Shown here piece after piece: positions 1 to 12,200 of a stretch of 64,000 nt of DNA. The stretch spans positions 80,985,094-81,049,093 of the forward strand of contig OY754337.1 of the NCBI GenBank assembly GCA_963573305.1, written 5' to 3'. The DNA comes from Pyrrhosoma nymphula (lineage: Eukaryota > Arthropoda > Insecta > Odonata > Coenagrionidae). A program made the translations under genes and the position numbers. Each line of letters starts with the position of its first letter. Position 1 is the stretch's first letter. The notes beneath the pieces are model-generated. The model did no database searches. It was not told where the DNA came from and was given only the letters and a program-made list of their open reading frames with translations.

Positions 1-53
1 CTTGCACGATGCCGCTTCTTCTTCTTTCCCGCCGCCTTCCCAACAACTTGCAG

Positions 54-273
54 AAGATGCACGTGTACAAGAAGACGCTGCAAGCGCTCATATACCCCAT
101 CTCGAGCACCACGCCTCACAACTTCGTGCTGTGGACCGCCACCTCGCCAACCTACTGCTACGAGTGCGAGGGCCTGTTGTGGGGCATCGCGCGCCAAGGC
201 GTTCGTTGCACAGAATGCGGAGTCAAGTGCCACGAAAAGTGCAAGGACCTGCTCAACGCGGACTGCCTCCAGA
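54..273 (+). CDS. unc-13: unc-13 exon: C1 (phorbol ester/DAG-binding) domain
   Basis: Residues 1-73, entered in phase 0 and left in phase 1. Upstream bases 1-53 are intron with a pyrimidine tract ending in CAG. The zinc-finger pattern H-X12-C-X2-C-X13-C-X2-C-X4-H-X2-C-X7-C is complete (H22, C35, C38, C52, C55, H60, C63, C71). The tryptophan in LLWG, known in Munc13-1 to lower basal DAG affinity, is present. Family knowledge: this C1 domain recruits Unc-13 to membranes on DAG or phorbol ester. The preceding [10 protein letters not shown] stretch is typical of Unc-13 and supports joining to upstream exons outside the window. An in-frame ATG lies further upstream (nt 9), but it is in the intron tract and I do not take it as a start. 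Donor is A/GTGAGT. Confidence 0.97.
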
Positions 274-3200
274 GTGAGTCTGTCTACGGATACGTACGTG
301 TACAGTGGAGCCTTTTATTCTATCTACCTATATATACTGAGTATTCTACCTCCGATGATGACGGCTTGACCGTCGATTCATCCGAGTTTTTTGTCCTTTT
401 TGCGTGTTCCCTTGTTTTTCAAGTGTATCGATATCTTGGATTTAAGGTTTTCCCGGCGAATTATATTTGTAAAGTTTTCTCGGGTTTGACACCGGATAAG
501 GTAATTGAAATTCATCAATGTTTCGATGGTTGACTCAGCCATCGTCATCAGGATAGTGAGTCGAATCAGGATGCTGGCGGTTATATACTATAGCCGCAGA
601 TGCCCCATTGATGAGGGAGCCGTTGCGAATTATTTGAACTTCGCCAATTACCGGTCTCCAAGCCTTACTTAAGTTGAAGCCGGTTTCTCTATTGATGTCC
701 GTTATCCCATCTCAAAGGCTTCCTTAAATATCATCTATATCTAAAAAGATATCGAGGATATTAAAACGGCACGGAGTGGAAATGGCACACAAACCGCATG
801 CTAAGCTCAAAAATTTCATGGTCACTTCTAAGGACAACCTCTGCCTAAAAACAACCGGAGTATACTGCATACAATGGGAATGTGGTAGGGCGTATATTAG
901 CGAGACAGGAAGGACCATCGAGAAAATCAAATAGCATGTATGTAGCATTAGGCTTTTCCAACCGGAAAAGTCTGCATTAGCGGAGCATAGCCTTGCTCTT
1001 GGTCATCGTGTCGATTTCCTTAATTTCACTCTACTTTCCCGGGCGAAATAAGTTTTAATAATGCTGTTATAAGGAATAGCAAGTTGCATGCGACGAATAC
1101 AAAAAAGATGACCAGATTAGACATTGTAGTGCTATATATTCAGCCTCTCTTAAGGGAAAATTTGATTAGGTTATACATATAATGAGTAGGATTAGTATAT
1201 CTATTATACTTTCATTAAATTCCTCGTTACAGTTCATTCATTTACTCCATAAAATTTTCTTATAAAGATTAATAGATGACTATTTATATAATATAAAGAG
1301 TTATAATCAGCATGAAGCACGAGAAACAGAAAGGAAAATTATAAATCTACCGAGCTTAATTCCAAGTTCAAAGTACAAGGTCGCGATTTCAATAGAGCAT
1401 ATTTCGTATATGTTAACTCCCTTGATGGTTTATGGATAAAGTAATAACTATTTTTTCAAATTCTTGACATTTTCGTAGTAATTAAAGTGTGATAAAAACA
1501 ATACGATTGAATAGGGAACTTAATTCCTTCATCTCATCCCTAGGGGCCGCTGAAAAGAGTTCGAAGCATGGAGCAGAAGATAAAGCTAACAGCATCATCA
1601 CAGCCATGAAAGAGAGAATGAAACAGCGGGAGAGAGAAAAGCCTGAAATTTTCGAACTGATAAGGTGAGATTCGCCGTTTTGCTCTTATTTTTCTGAGAG
1701 AGATTACTTTTCCTCTAAGTGATCGCAATTTAATTACATTGTTCCCATTTTAGGCTTTCAAATTCTATCCGATTTCAATGAAGTACATGGTTTAAAAAAT
1801 TATAAATCAACTATCCCCTAAATCTCCGATTTTCCGTCATTGAAAGCTCGGTAATTTCTTTTAAATAATCGCTGTTGTCTTTATTTTGACGGCAAAAGAC
1901 CACTTTTTAATCGGAAAAACAGATTGAATTCTTTTAAAATTCAGTAATTTAATTTTAGAGATGTAGCCATTTTTGAGACTGAATCATCTCTAAAAATAGC
2001 ATTATCACTGTAATGTAAAATAAATATACTTTTTCAATTTACAGCTTTGATCTATCAATGAAAATATACTCTTTTTTCAATAATATCCCTCCTTTTTATT
2101 GCTTTTATTGTGTGTTTCATTACAGGTTTTTGGCAGAAACTGACAAATAGTAGTCTTAACGCTGCTCAAATAAGGTTTTTATTTTTGGGCAGATATTTTC
2201 ACTACCAGTAACTAGTTTAATAATGAAATTATATGCTGTAAAACTATAGTGAGCACATAATCATCTATTTTTTCATTTTTCATTTTCAAAATGTTTCATT
2301 CTCGTATAATAATGCCCATTACTTGAATAGAATTCTTCAAGCCTTACTTTGAAAATCCGACTGTTTGCTAATTGTTTTAACCAGACAGACTTCTAATTTG
2401 TAATAATTCAATTTCAGGGTTATGTTCTTTAACTATTTACCGAAGTTGCTGCTGCTTCCAGGTCTGATCTATTTTCCCATGATCCCTCCCCTTAATCCTC
2501 AGTATAATGAGAGTAATAAACTATCCTCTGTAAAAGTTGGCATATTTACTAATGCCTTTACATTTTAATTGATTCTCCTCCATTGATTAAGTACTCGTGA
2601 ATAAATTGTCACCTTGTCAACTCCTAAATTCCTTTAAATGTTAAACAAGAACCACTTCAACTAAAAACAATTATAATTTTCCTACAGCTCTCCACAGCTA
2701 TACAAAACCTTTACAACTTGAAACTTACATCCTCTAAATAACCTCTTTTTTATTACCACTTCACGTAATTTCAATACTGTCCGAGGTCATTTTCGAACCA
2801 AATTCAATCCAACCTAACTTTTTTTTCATTTACCGTAACCTCCCCGACCTGTCCCACCCAAGCCGAAATAAACGCCCACAACTAAAATGAAAACTCCTCA
2901 TTTTATCTCCCTGGTTGACGCAGGGCCGTTTTTGGAGTGGAGGAAAAAAGTCACATTGGCCACATGAAAGCGGTGAAACAGTCCGTTTTAGATGGTACGA
3001 GCAAGTGGTCAGCCAAAATAGCCATCACAGGTTTGTCTGCCTCTCTCTATCTGTGAGCGTGCGGTGTGGGGCCGCGGACAGCCCCTGCCTCGCCCCCGAT
3101 GGTCCCTCGCCCCAGAACCCTCCTCGCTTCCGCCTCCCCCTCCGCCCCGAACAACTGCCTACGAGGACTCGGGGAATGAAAAGTAATACCACCCACGGCG

Positions 3201-6200
3201 GAAGGAGGTGGACTCGGTTCCCGAGCGGGCCACTCCCCGGGGTCGATTTCAGGGCCCCGTGAGGAGACAGAGGCGAGGGTCAGGCAGGAGCGCCCGCCAC
3301 CCCACGCCAACATGTGCCTTCTGTCTTTATAGTTGGGAGTGCTGTCTCTGTTGTCCCGCGCCCTAAGCGGTCAAGGTCATTCTCCAACCGATTCGGCCGT
3401 TGAAGTCTCTGAGTTTCGAGTGTTAAAGTCTCCAGCGCATTTATACTGATCGATAGTTCTGGCTCGCTACGGTGTTAACGGCTTTGACGCGTCAGCCTGA
3501 CGATCTTTTTAGGGATCCTCGGAGACAATTTTAAATGGAGGATACCCTTGACCTCTCAGTGCCACGGTTCTGTGTCTCTTAAAAGTACCGTTGACTCGTT
3601 CGTTCCTGTCATGGACCCTGGATGCTGCTTTTTTCCTCTCTGTATTGATGTGGTGTGTTTTTGGTGTTTTATTTTCTCCGCAGAACCACCTTTTCAGTGG
3701 ATCCTGACACTCACATTGACTCAATCGAACAAGCTGAGGATATGGTATTAGAAGGAACTTCCAAATGGTCATGCAAGATCGCAATAACAGGTACCCTATG
3801 GCCACCAGACAAAACCAATGCGAAAATTGAGCTGATACCTGCACCGTGCTCTTTAGATAACTTCCCACTCTCCAATTTCCATTACTAATACTCATAAATA
3901 ACAGTAAAATAATCTATATATTTTATATATACTAACAGAGTGTTCATTAAGCCCTTGTCTTTTTGGGACAATTTTAAATGCACCTGTGATGGTAGAAACT
4001 GCAAATGGAATGAGGTCAAATATGCACAAATAATATTTCTTAAGTTTACTTCTAACAGTACCTACTTCATTACTAATGAGACTCATTTCTGAGCATGTGC
4101 TATATATATGACACTGTCATTAATGCAATAACACATTTCTCACATTTTAATAAGAGCAAAATTGAAATTCTATGCACATTGATCGTTATTTTAAGCAACT
4201 ATTGACATTCTGCATGAAAAACTAATCCAAAATTTGCAAATAGAATATTAATTTATGATAATGAGTAGAGATGAGTGGTGAGGTATACATGATTCAATTT
4301 GATTGAAAATATTTTTTTTTCTAATTGCTCATGCCTCTTGACAGTTTTTTTTAGAGGAGTTGTACAAAAAGAGGTCAAAAATTAAGCATTTTCATGTACT
4401 GTTGCAAAGCAATTTTGTTTTAGCTTTTTAAATCATCTTCTATGATGCACCTATAAAATTAAATTTTTTAGAAAATATTAGGTGTTTTGATTAGTGTTTA
4501 AAACTGTTAAATAATCATTATGATTGAAATATGAAGTACCATCAATGTAATTTTTCCAGAAGAAACTGGTACAAGCTGTTACAATTTTACTGAAATTTCA
4601 TTTGGATAATAATATTAAAATGTATTATAAGGAAAATTAAGTATTCCATTTACATCTATCTCCCATCTATTGTCAAAGTTTCAAAAAGCTGATGGGCTTG
4701 AAGTTCACCCTGTTTATAAGCCTATTACTCCCCTTTTGTCTTTTTCCAACTCCAATTCTTCCACACGTAGCTTGTCGACTGCCTGCATATTATATATAAA
4801 TAGGAATACTATATCTCCTCCTCTCTTCCTCTTCACTTACTTTATTCAATTAGCTTGTATTATAATTGGTTGGAGTCCACACACAGCGTGTACAGTCAAA
4901 ACACCATAGTTGCATTTTTACAACCTCTTCCAGAGTATCTAAGTACTTTATATTCCTTCCTCACTATGAACTGAAAGAAGTAGTGCGTTGCCCCAGATTG
5001 TAATGTTTCAGTTGATCATCTCGGCATGAATTATGTCTTAGGACATAGATTGTGCTAATGATATAATATATATAATATATATTCATAAGTATAATATCTC
5101 TCTATATAAAAATATATTAACTAATATAGAAAAATAGATCCAATTAGCCTTGCTTATGTCTTCCTTTTATAATTTATTACCTTTTGCTCATCATCTTTGC
5201 AGGTAGTAGATACTAGAAGCTTGGAGTTAAGAAATTAGCAGTTAATATCAGTAAAATGAGTAAATAATAGGCATTCATGCCAGTTTTAGAAATTTGAGTA
5301 CTCAACAGTACACATAGAGGATTGATTGAATCAATATTTAATTTACTGAAATTACTTGCAAGACTTACTACAAGCAGGAAATTAGAACTACATTATTCTA
5401 CACTGGATACAGATTTTTCTACTCTTTGTCTTCTTGCAGCTGTATTGTTTTTCTTTGTACTTTTAGCTGCATGCGTTTCTTAACATCATCTCTCCATCAT
5501 CTCCAAATTGACTCGTTTTGAGAATGGTGGCATAGTTTCTTTAACATGAACTTAAACTATCTTGTTGAAAAACCATGAGCAGGTGGACGATCACTCATTC
5601 ATGACAATGCTTTTGCTGCTGACAGCTTTGCCAGGACTTCTGAAAAGCTTTCCTCGCTGAAGTAAGCTTCAAGAGTTGCAATTCATTTACAAGAGGTTTA
5701 AGTTTATGTTAAATATGAAACACTTGCATGAACTGTGCGTGCAACTCCTGTTAACTCACTTCCTGAAGTTGTGAGCTGTGTTTATTGTGATGAATGAACT
5801 TATCAAGAAATTCTCACGATAATTGGTCTGCATCGTCGGTATCATTGACGCAATCACGTAATGTATTTTAATTGTATATTTTTCACTGTACTATGAGACT
5901 TCACATTCAGCGACTAATTTCGTGCAATCACACCTTCACTGAGCAAGCACAGTCACTGAAATAAACAGTCACTTGAAAACACGGAAATAATATCACTTCT
6001 CATGTATCAGAGTTAAATTTTTAATGATTTTGCCATTGCTACTGATTTTTAGTTCCTGTTTAATATTGATTTTTTTTTTCTTTTCTTTTGCTTGTTGGAA
6101 AGTGGAGCTCCTACATCATTCGCTTCACTTTGCCTTATTGCTCGCTATCATCTTGATTGAAGTGTCTTGCATTGACTTTCTTTTTTTCTCTCCAACCCCC

Positions 6201-9200
6201 ACCACATTACCATGACAGTCATCTGCGCCCAAGGCTTGATCGCCAAGGATAAGAGCGGGACCTCTGATCCTTACGTGACGGTGCAGGTGGGCAAAGTGAA
6301 GAAGAGGACGCGGACAATGCCTCAGGAGCTCAATCCAGTTTGGAATGAGAAGTTCTATTTGTGAGCATAACCCTTTCCTTCTCTTCCAAATATCTGACCA
6401 CTAATTTTAAAAAATGTTGTCAATTTTACATATGGCTTGTCTGTGAAAACATCACCTATTTCTTTGTGAGTTACCTTTATTTGTTTATTTTCATGTGCCT
6501 GTGTTTTATATACATGTATATCTTTATATACTATTCACCAGAAAAGTGAAAGGCTCTAGTACATATCTATATAAAGAGCCAACAAGCCGGAAATATTTTT
6601 GTATGACACTACTTTTCTCTTTGCTTTTCTCCTCCTCCCTTGTTAAGTATATGCTAGCAACAAAGCGTTGAGGTTGGGATGGATAGGTAGGCAAATCATT
6701 GGTCACTCACTGGTGTATGATCCATGACAATACCGGTGTCAACTGCTTTGGGGTAGCTTTCAGGCTAAGGACCCTTCTTCAGCTAGAGGAGGTCACTACT
6801 GAGGAATGTCACACGTTAGTTGAGGGTACTGGGCTTGGCTTGGTCCTGGATTGGTTTTTGGGGAAAGGGGTCGTTTGGAAGGAAGTGCGAAGGGGTGGAT
6901 TGGGAGGGGAGTAAGTTAGCAGAGGTTAAGTTCAGGAGGGCTGATTGATTTTAAAATTAAGATATAAGATAGCTACCGAAATATTACACTTCATAGGCAA
7001 AGATATTACAAGTATGTTATAATCCGTATCGGAAGAATATGCCGTAAATTTAGAATATGCCATGGATTTTTTATCGTTGTGTTAGTTATTTCTGGTTTTC
7101 CTAGTTAGGGGCATGGCATTCCAAAGTCTTATATGGCGACAGATGGTTTTCATACTCGTGAACAAAATTTCAGAATATCCCTGTGGATGACACAATCAGG
7201 GCAGCAATTTTGAAGAAGCTGAAAGCTAATGAATTTCTATGTAACATTTTATGAATTCGTGATCTCAACATCTTTAATCTTTGCTTTTGCCGGTCAAGGT
7301 ACATAGTTGGATACATTCCTCAGAACTCATCTATTCTTATAAGACCTGGGGGTGATTTTGGAGCCATAGTCTTGAAAAAAAAGCGTGTCTTATATGTCAT
7401 CAAATACCCAAGTTAAACTGATTTAATTTGCAATCTTTGGTCAGTTAGAATAAATTATGTTAGGTACGTCATTTATGCAGATAACTTTGCTGTAAGTAAT
7501 GCTGGGTAATTATGTAACGAGTTTAAGTTTATTACTTTCTTAATATATGAAAAAATACTTTTTAGTAACCAAATTAAATACATTCTTGTGTAAATTTCAT
7601 GTCATCTTGTTTCCTTTCCAGTGAATGCCACAACTCCTCAGACCGAATAAAGGTTCGTGTGTGGGATGAGGATAACGACCTCAAGTCCAAGCTGCGTCAG
7701 AAACTAACAAGAGAATCGGACGATTTTCTTGGTCAGACAATCATTGAGGTAATTCTCAATAGGGTATCATAAGGTTTTTGATTCTATGGTGAAGAAAATG
7801 TGTGAAAAAATCAAACACTAATAATATTTTATTGGGTCCAGGACATGTGGTTAACATGTATAGAACAAGTCATTCGCAATGGCATACAAACAAAGACAAA
7901 AGACATAGCAACCAATACTAATTTTAATTTCTTGATTCTGGTACAAACAGGGCTGGCAATTGTCCTTATTTTCCCAGACTTTCCTCATTCAACTTGGTGT
8001 GTCCTGGAGGATTTTACATATGTCCGGAAAATTGGCTTTAAAATTTGAAACTTCCTTATCTTTGTTTAAAGTGGGTATTTACGGTAATGGAATCTGCCAT
8101 AATAGTCATGGTAATTTTTATGGGATTGCACGGTCCTGGGGGACAAGTCTGTTACATTTTTCGCCCGTAGACAGACGTCAGTTATCAATCTTGTGGCATA
8201 TGTCCATACTGGCAAGTCTATGGTTGCTTTCAATTTAGTATGGTAATAGCCGACCATTGACCGCAGCGATTGGCAGTCACCAGGCGACCAAATGAAATAA
8301 AACAGCTCAAAGCAGCTATTCACGCATGCCTGGTCCATCTCGCATACACATAAGCAGTAGTGGATAGCTGTGAATAAATGTGCATGTTGTTCGTAAATTG
8401 TTCGGCTCACCTCGGAGAGAAAAGCTACCGACATCCAGCCATATCTGGCTATTCCAGTAAATCGAAAGCACCACGGCATAGCGATTGCTGTTTATCACCA
8501 CAAATCAATAGCACTCAAAATAAGCATACATAGTTGCTTATTTAATGGTAGACATTGTCAAAAATGTTGACTGTCCAGTCAAACTAGGCTTATAGACTCA
8601 CCAACTATGATAAATGCCACTGGGGAGTAAATTAACATTTATCGACCAGCAACAAAAGTTATAGACTTGCCCCCTTGGAATTCCAAAGGTCGCAGTTTTA
8701 AATGCGACCTTCTTCATGGCTGCGGCACTGTTTTAAGTTAGATGGTGCCATGCAGCCTTAGTGGATGGGGCACCTAAAAATTGTAATCTACTGCTATTTG
8801 GAAACCTTTTCTCCATGCAGTAAAAAAGCACAAGACAGCATAAAGATCATTATTACAGTATGAGGGATAGACGTCCTCAAAAGTTCTCATATTTTTACCC
8901 TAATGTCCTAATTTCCAGCAGCAGGCATTGATAGCCCTATTCCTGTATCATAATAAAATGATGTTTTGGGAAATATCAAGGATAATGGGATATACTTTCC
9001 CTAGAACTGCAAACTTGACATGGTGGAATGGCATACACATTCCAATGAATCCTAAAGTTGAACTGGTGGAAGCAGTGGTAATTGCTCCAGGTAGGGCCAA
9101 CCAAGCATTTCATCTGACTCCAAACCTTTGACCTATCTGGTTAAAGGGCTGAAGTCAGATGAAAGGTAGTCCCTGCGCAATGTCCGTACCTCTGTGAGGC

Positions 9201-12200
9201 AATTACATGAAGGCCTTATTGCATTAGTAACTTTAGTCCCAGCACAATGGACCTACCTGGAAAGAAACCCAGAAGACTTACATATTCAAATATATTAAGC
9301 CGTGGAAGCCTCCACACAAATTGCATGAAGGCGTCTAATCCCAGTGGGGAAGCTTTTTTAAGTGATGTAGTGGTGGCCTTAAGCACGGACCTTTGGCTTG
9401 CCAGGCTAATGAATAGACCACCAACCATGCTATCCAGACATCTTGAGATAATTTTTTGAGAACTGAAGGGAACTAGATGCCATGTGAGTCAAAGGATCAT
9501 GGTTTGATTCCTGGTCCAGGTGGATTGCTCCTCATGGCAATTTCTAATTACAAATGAGGAGACAGCAAAAGTAGTTGGAGTACTGATTAAAGGGTTGCAA
9601 CAAGCTGTAGAGGGGTAAATCTTGGGTAAGTATGGGAGGGGATGTATAAGAAAAGGAATCTTAGGGTATTAATGGAGAAAGAAGATGCAAAGAGACTTAA
9701 AGGGTTTGAATACTTGAAAATGGATAGTGTAAGGAGTAGAGTACCATCCCACTGTCCCTCCCTTTGTCTCGCGTCCGCTCTGCTTGGCTGGCCCTTGGAA
9801 TGACACCAGCCGCTAGAACCTGTCACTCTAATCCTCTGTTGAGTGATTCACGTGAGGGATGGACTTCATAGGGGGGAGGGCCCTGGTTTGGAGGGACCAA
9901 AGGAAGGACCTCCTAGGGCCCACCATGCGTGACCCTTTCACACTCAACACAGGATAAGTGATATCCTTGGAAGGAATGGGTGAAGAGCAGGTGGTCCACA
10001 TGTGAGCAGAGGACCCTGGTTGCAAGTCCAATGAGAGGAGCGGACAAGGGTCACAAGGGCACGCCAAGTGGGACGAAGCATGTTGAGAAAAGGGAGGAGG
10101 GAGGCAGTCTTTGGGTGTCGCACATGTGCGAGAGTTGTATTCGTGGAACTCAGTGAGACGATTAATAAAACAGAGAAAATACTTGAGGTTTAAGTTTTTT
10201 TTCCCTTGATGGACCTTCCCAAGCCCACCCACTCATCATAGGCGGCTTACAATAGTTTAGTGTAGGGAGCATTACAGAGAGGACTCCCAGTGGATCGAGA
10301 AATTATTGGCAGGGCTGCCCATGGACTGCCTATTGGGCAGAACACCTACGAGGAATGGGATTTATGTACATCATTTGAAATGCAGGTCAGGTGAAGAGAA
10401 GACATGCATTATACTTAATGTGGGCTGTCTAGCACATATCCTGATTGCATGCAAGCAATTGAACATTTAAAGAATGCTCTCCAATAAATGTGATAGTTTA
10501 CTTGTAGTTTTAGCTTCCTAAAATAAAAAAAGCTTGATAGCATCAAGGGATGTGTGAGTCAGCACAGTGGTTAGGCCTCTGTTTTCATCCAGGTGACACC
10601 TATGGATGGACAGCTGTCTAAAAATCACAGTTAGATGCACCTATTTTTTAACAATCACCCATAAAGTACCAGAACTTTGAATGTGCCAGAACTTTGTTGG
10701 AAACCACAGGAGGATGGTGAAAGTTAATTTCCCCTCATATTTTGCATGTGTGAATTTCACAAATCTTTGGGCTTAAGAGAGAATAACTGATGAAAGGATA
10801 AAACAATAAAAACAGATTCTTTTGCCTCCAAAAAGACTTATATGTAATTAGTAATATTCCAAAATCAAACCTAGTGCAGTATGGCAAAGTTAGTACAGAG
10901 TTAATTGTATTTGTGTTTGCTTTCAGGAATTGGATGTTTAAGGTACATGTTTCAACTTTTACTTAAAGTTCACTTCTGTAAGGTCAAAATTTTCTCATGA
11001 CTTAAAATTTCCTAATTAAAATTGTAATTTTTCATAAAGCCTGCTCTGCCTTCTGACATGCAATTAAATAATGACATAGTTGTAGTGTCAATTTTATTTT
11101 ATTTTAATAGTCATTATACCATTTAATTGAGAAATACATAATGAAGTTGTCTAGTTTTCAATCAATTAACCTATTTTTTTAATCAATTAACCTATTTTTT
11201 TAATCAATTAACCTATTTTTTAATGAATTAAACCAAGCAGAAAGAGAGAAAGTATGAATTGGAATATTAAAAATGAATCAGTAATATCTGCCAGAAAATA
11301 ATAGCAGCTGCAGTGATTGATTTATAATGGTAAACACCCTCAATGCTGAAAGACAACAATCCCCATCCGCCGATGCTGCTACCCGATGGCTACAGATGAC
11401 AATTGCCATCAGAGTTAATATTCTTCAAAGACCGTAAAAAAAAGTTTCAATCACCAGGGAAATTTAAAAATATTGTCACTGTGTTAAAAGTGTTAAATCC
11501 CAATGGAAAAAGGGTGATGGTTGGAAAGTTTTGTCATAGGCAGTTAGACATCATTTGTGTGAAAACATTGATCAGTTTTTTTCATCAATTATACTCTAAC
11601 AGCTCAGTATAATGTGCATACCATTTAAATTTATTGTGCACAGTAGTTACTCTTGAAGTTGTCTTTCATTCCCCACTTTTAAATAAATAATAAAAACCCA
11701 TTTTCATTCAATTTGCATAGAACTCTTGATGAAGTGCACCTCACACATGGCTTTCCTCATGCACTCATTTCAGGTGCGCACACTGTCCGGTGAAATGGAC
11801 GTCTGGTACAACTTGGAGAAGAGAACGGACAAGTCTGCTGTTTCTGGTGCCATCCGGCTTCACATCAGTGTGGAAATTAAGGGAGAAGAAAAGGTAGGTA
11901 CTTCACCACTGAACATGAGTAAAAATTTATCCCAATCTTTCCATCATCAAACAATCTCATGAAGCAATTCTCATTTTGGCAATGATGTAGCCAGTGCAAA
12001 AGATAGAAAATCTCACTTAAACACATGATATCCATGAACTTTTGAGCTCAATTGGCAAGTGAAACTAACATAGGTAATAGGCTTCTGAAAAATATCTGGT
12101 TCATTGATGTTTTCAACATTTTTTTTTGCTCTCGGATGATTCTGGTGGTCTGTTTGCCCCTGTGATCCCAATAAGCCATTGGCTTGTCTTCAGGTTTCTC

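Larger units (their letters stand above)
274..1543. other. Intron with Penelope-like retroelement debris
   Basis: Intron between the C1 exon and the linker exon. It contains a hairpin-like piece at about 440-600 and a broken GIY-YIG reading frame at 743-1048, described separately. About 1110-1540 is AT-rich with nothing I recognise. Confidence 0.85.

Noticed and set aside
9..53. Start codon of a short Unc-13 isoform at nt 9
   Set aside because: The ATG at nt 9 is in frame, but bases 1-53 are a pyrimidine tract with a CAG acceptor, and conserved protein begins only after it.
8066..8479. 137-codon minus-strand frame
   Set aside because: Composition and content look random, and it overlaps another minus-strand frame in a different phase.
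9828..10232. 134-codon minus-strand frame in a less AT-rich patch
   Set aside because: No recognisable domain, no splice or start context and no support beyond length.
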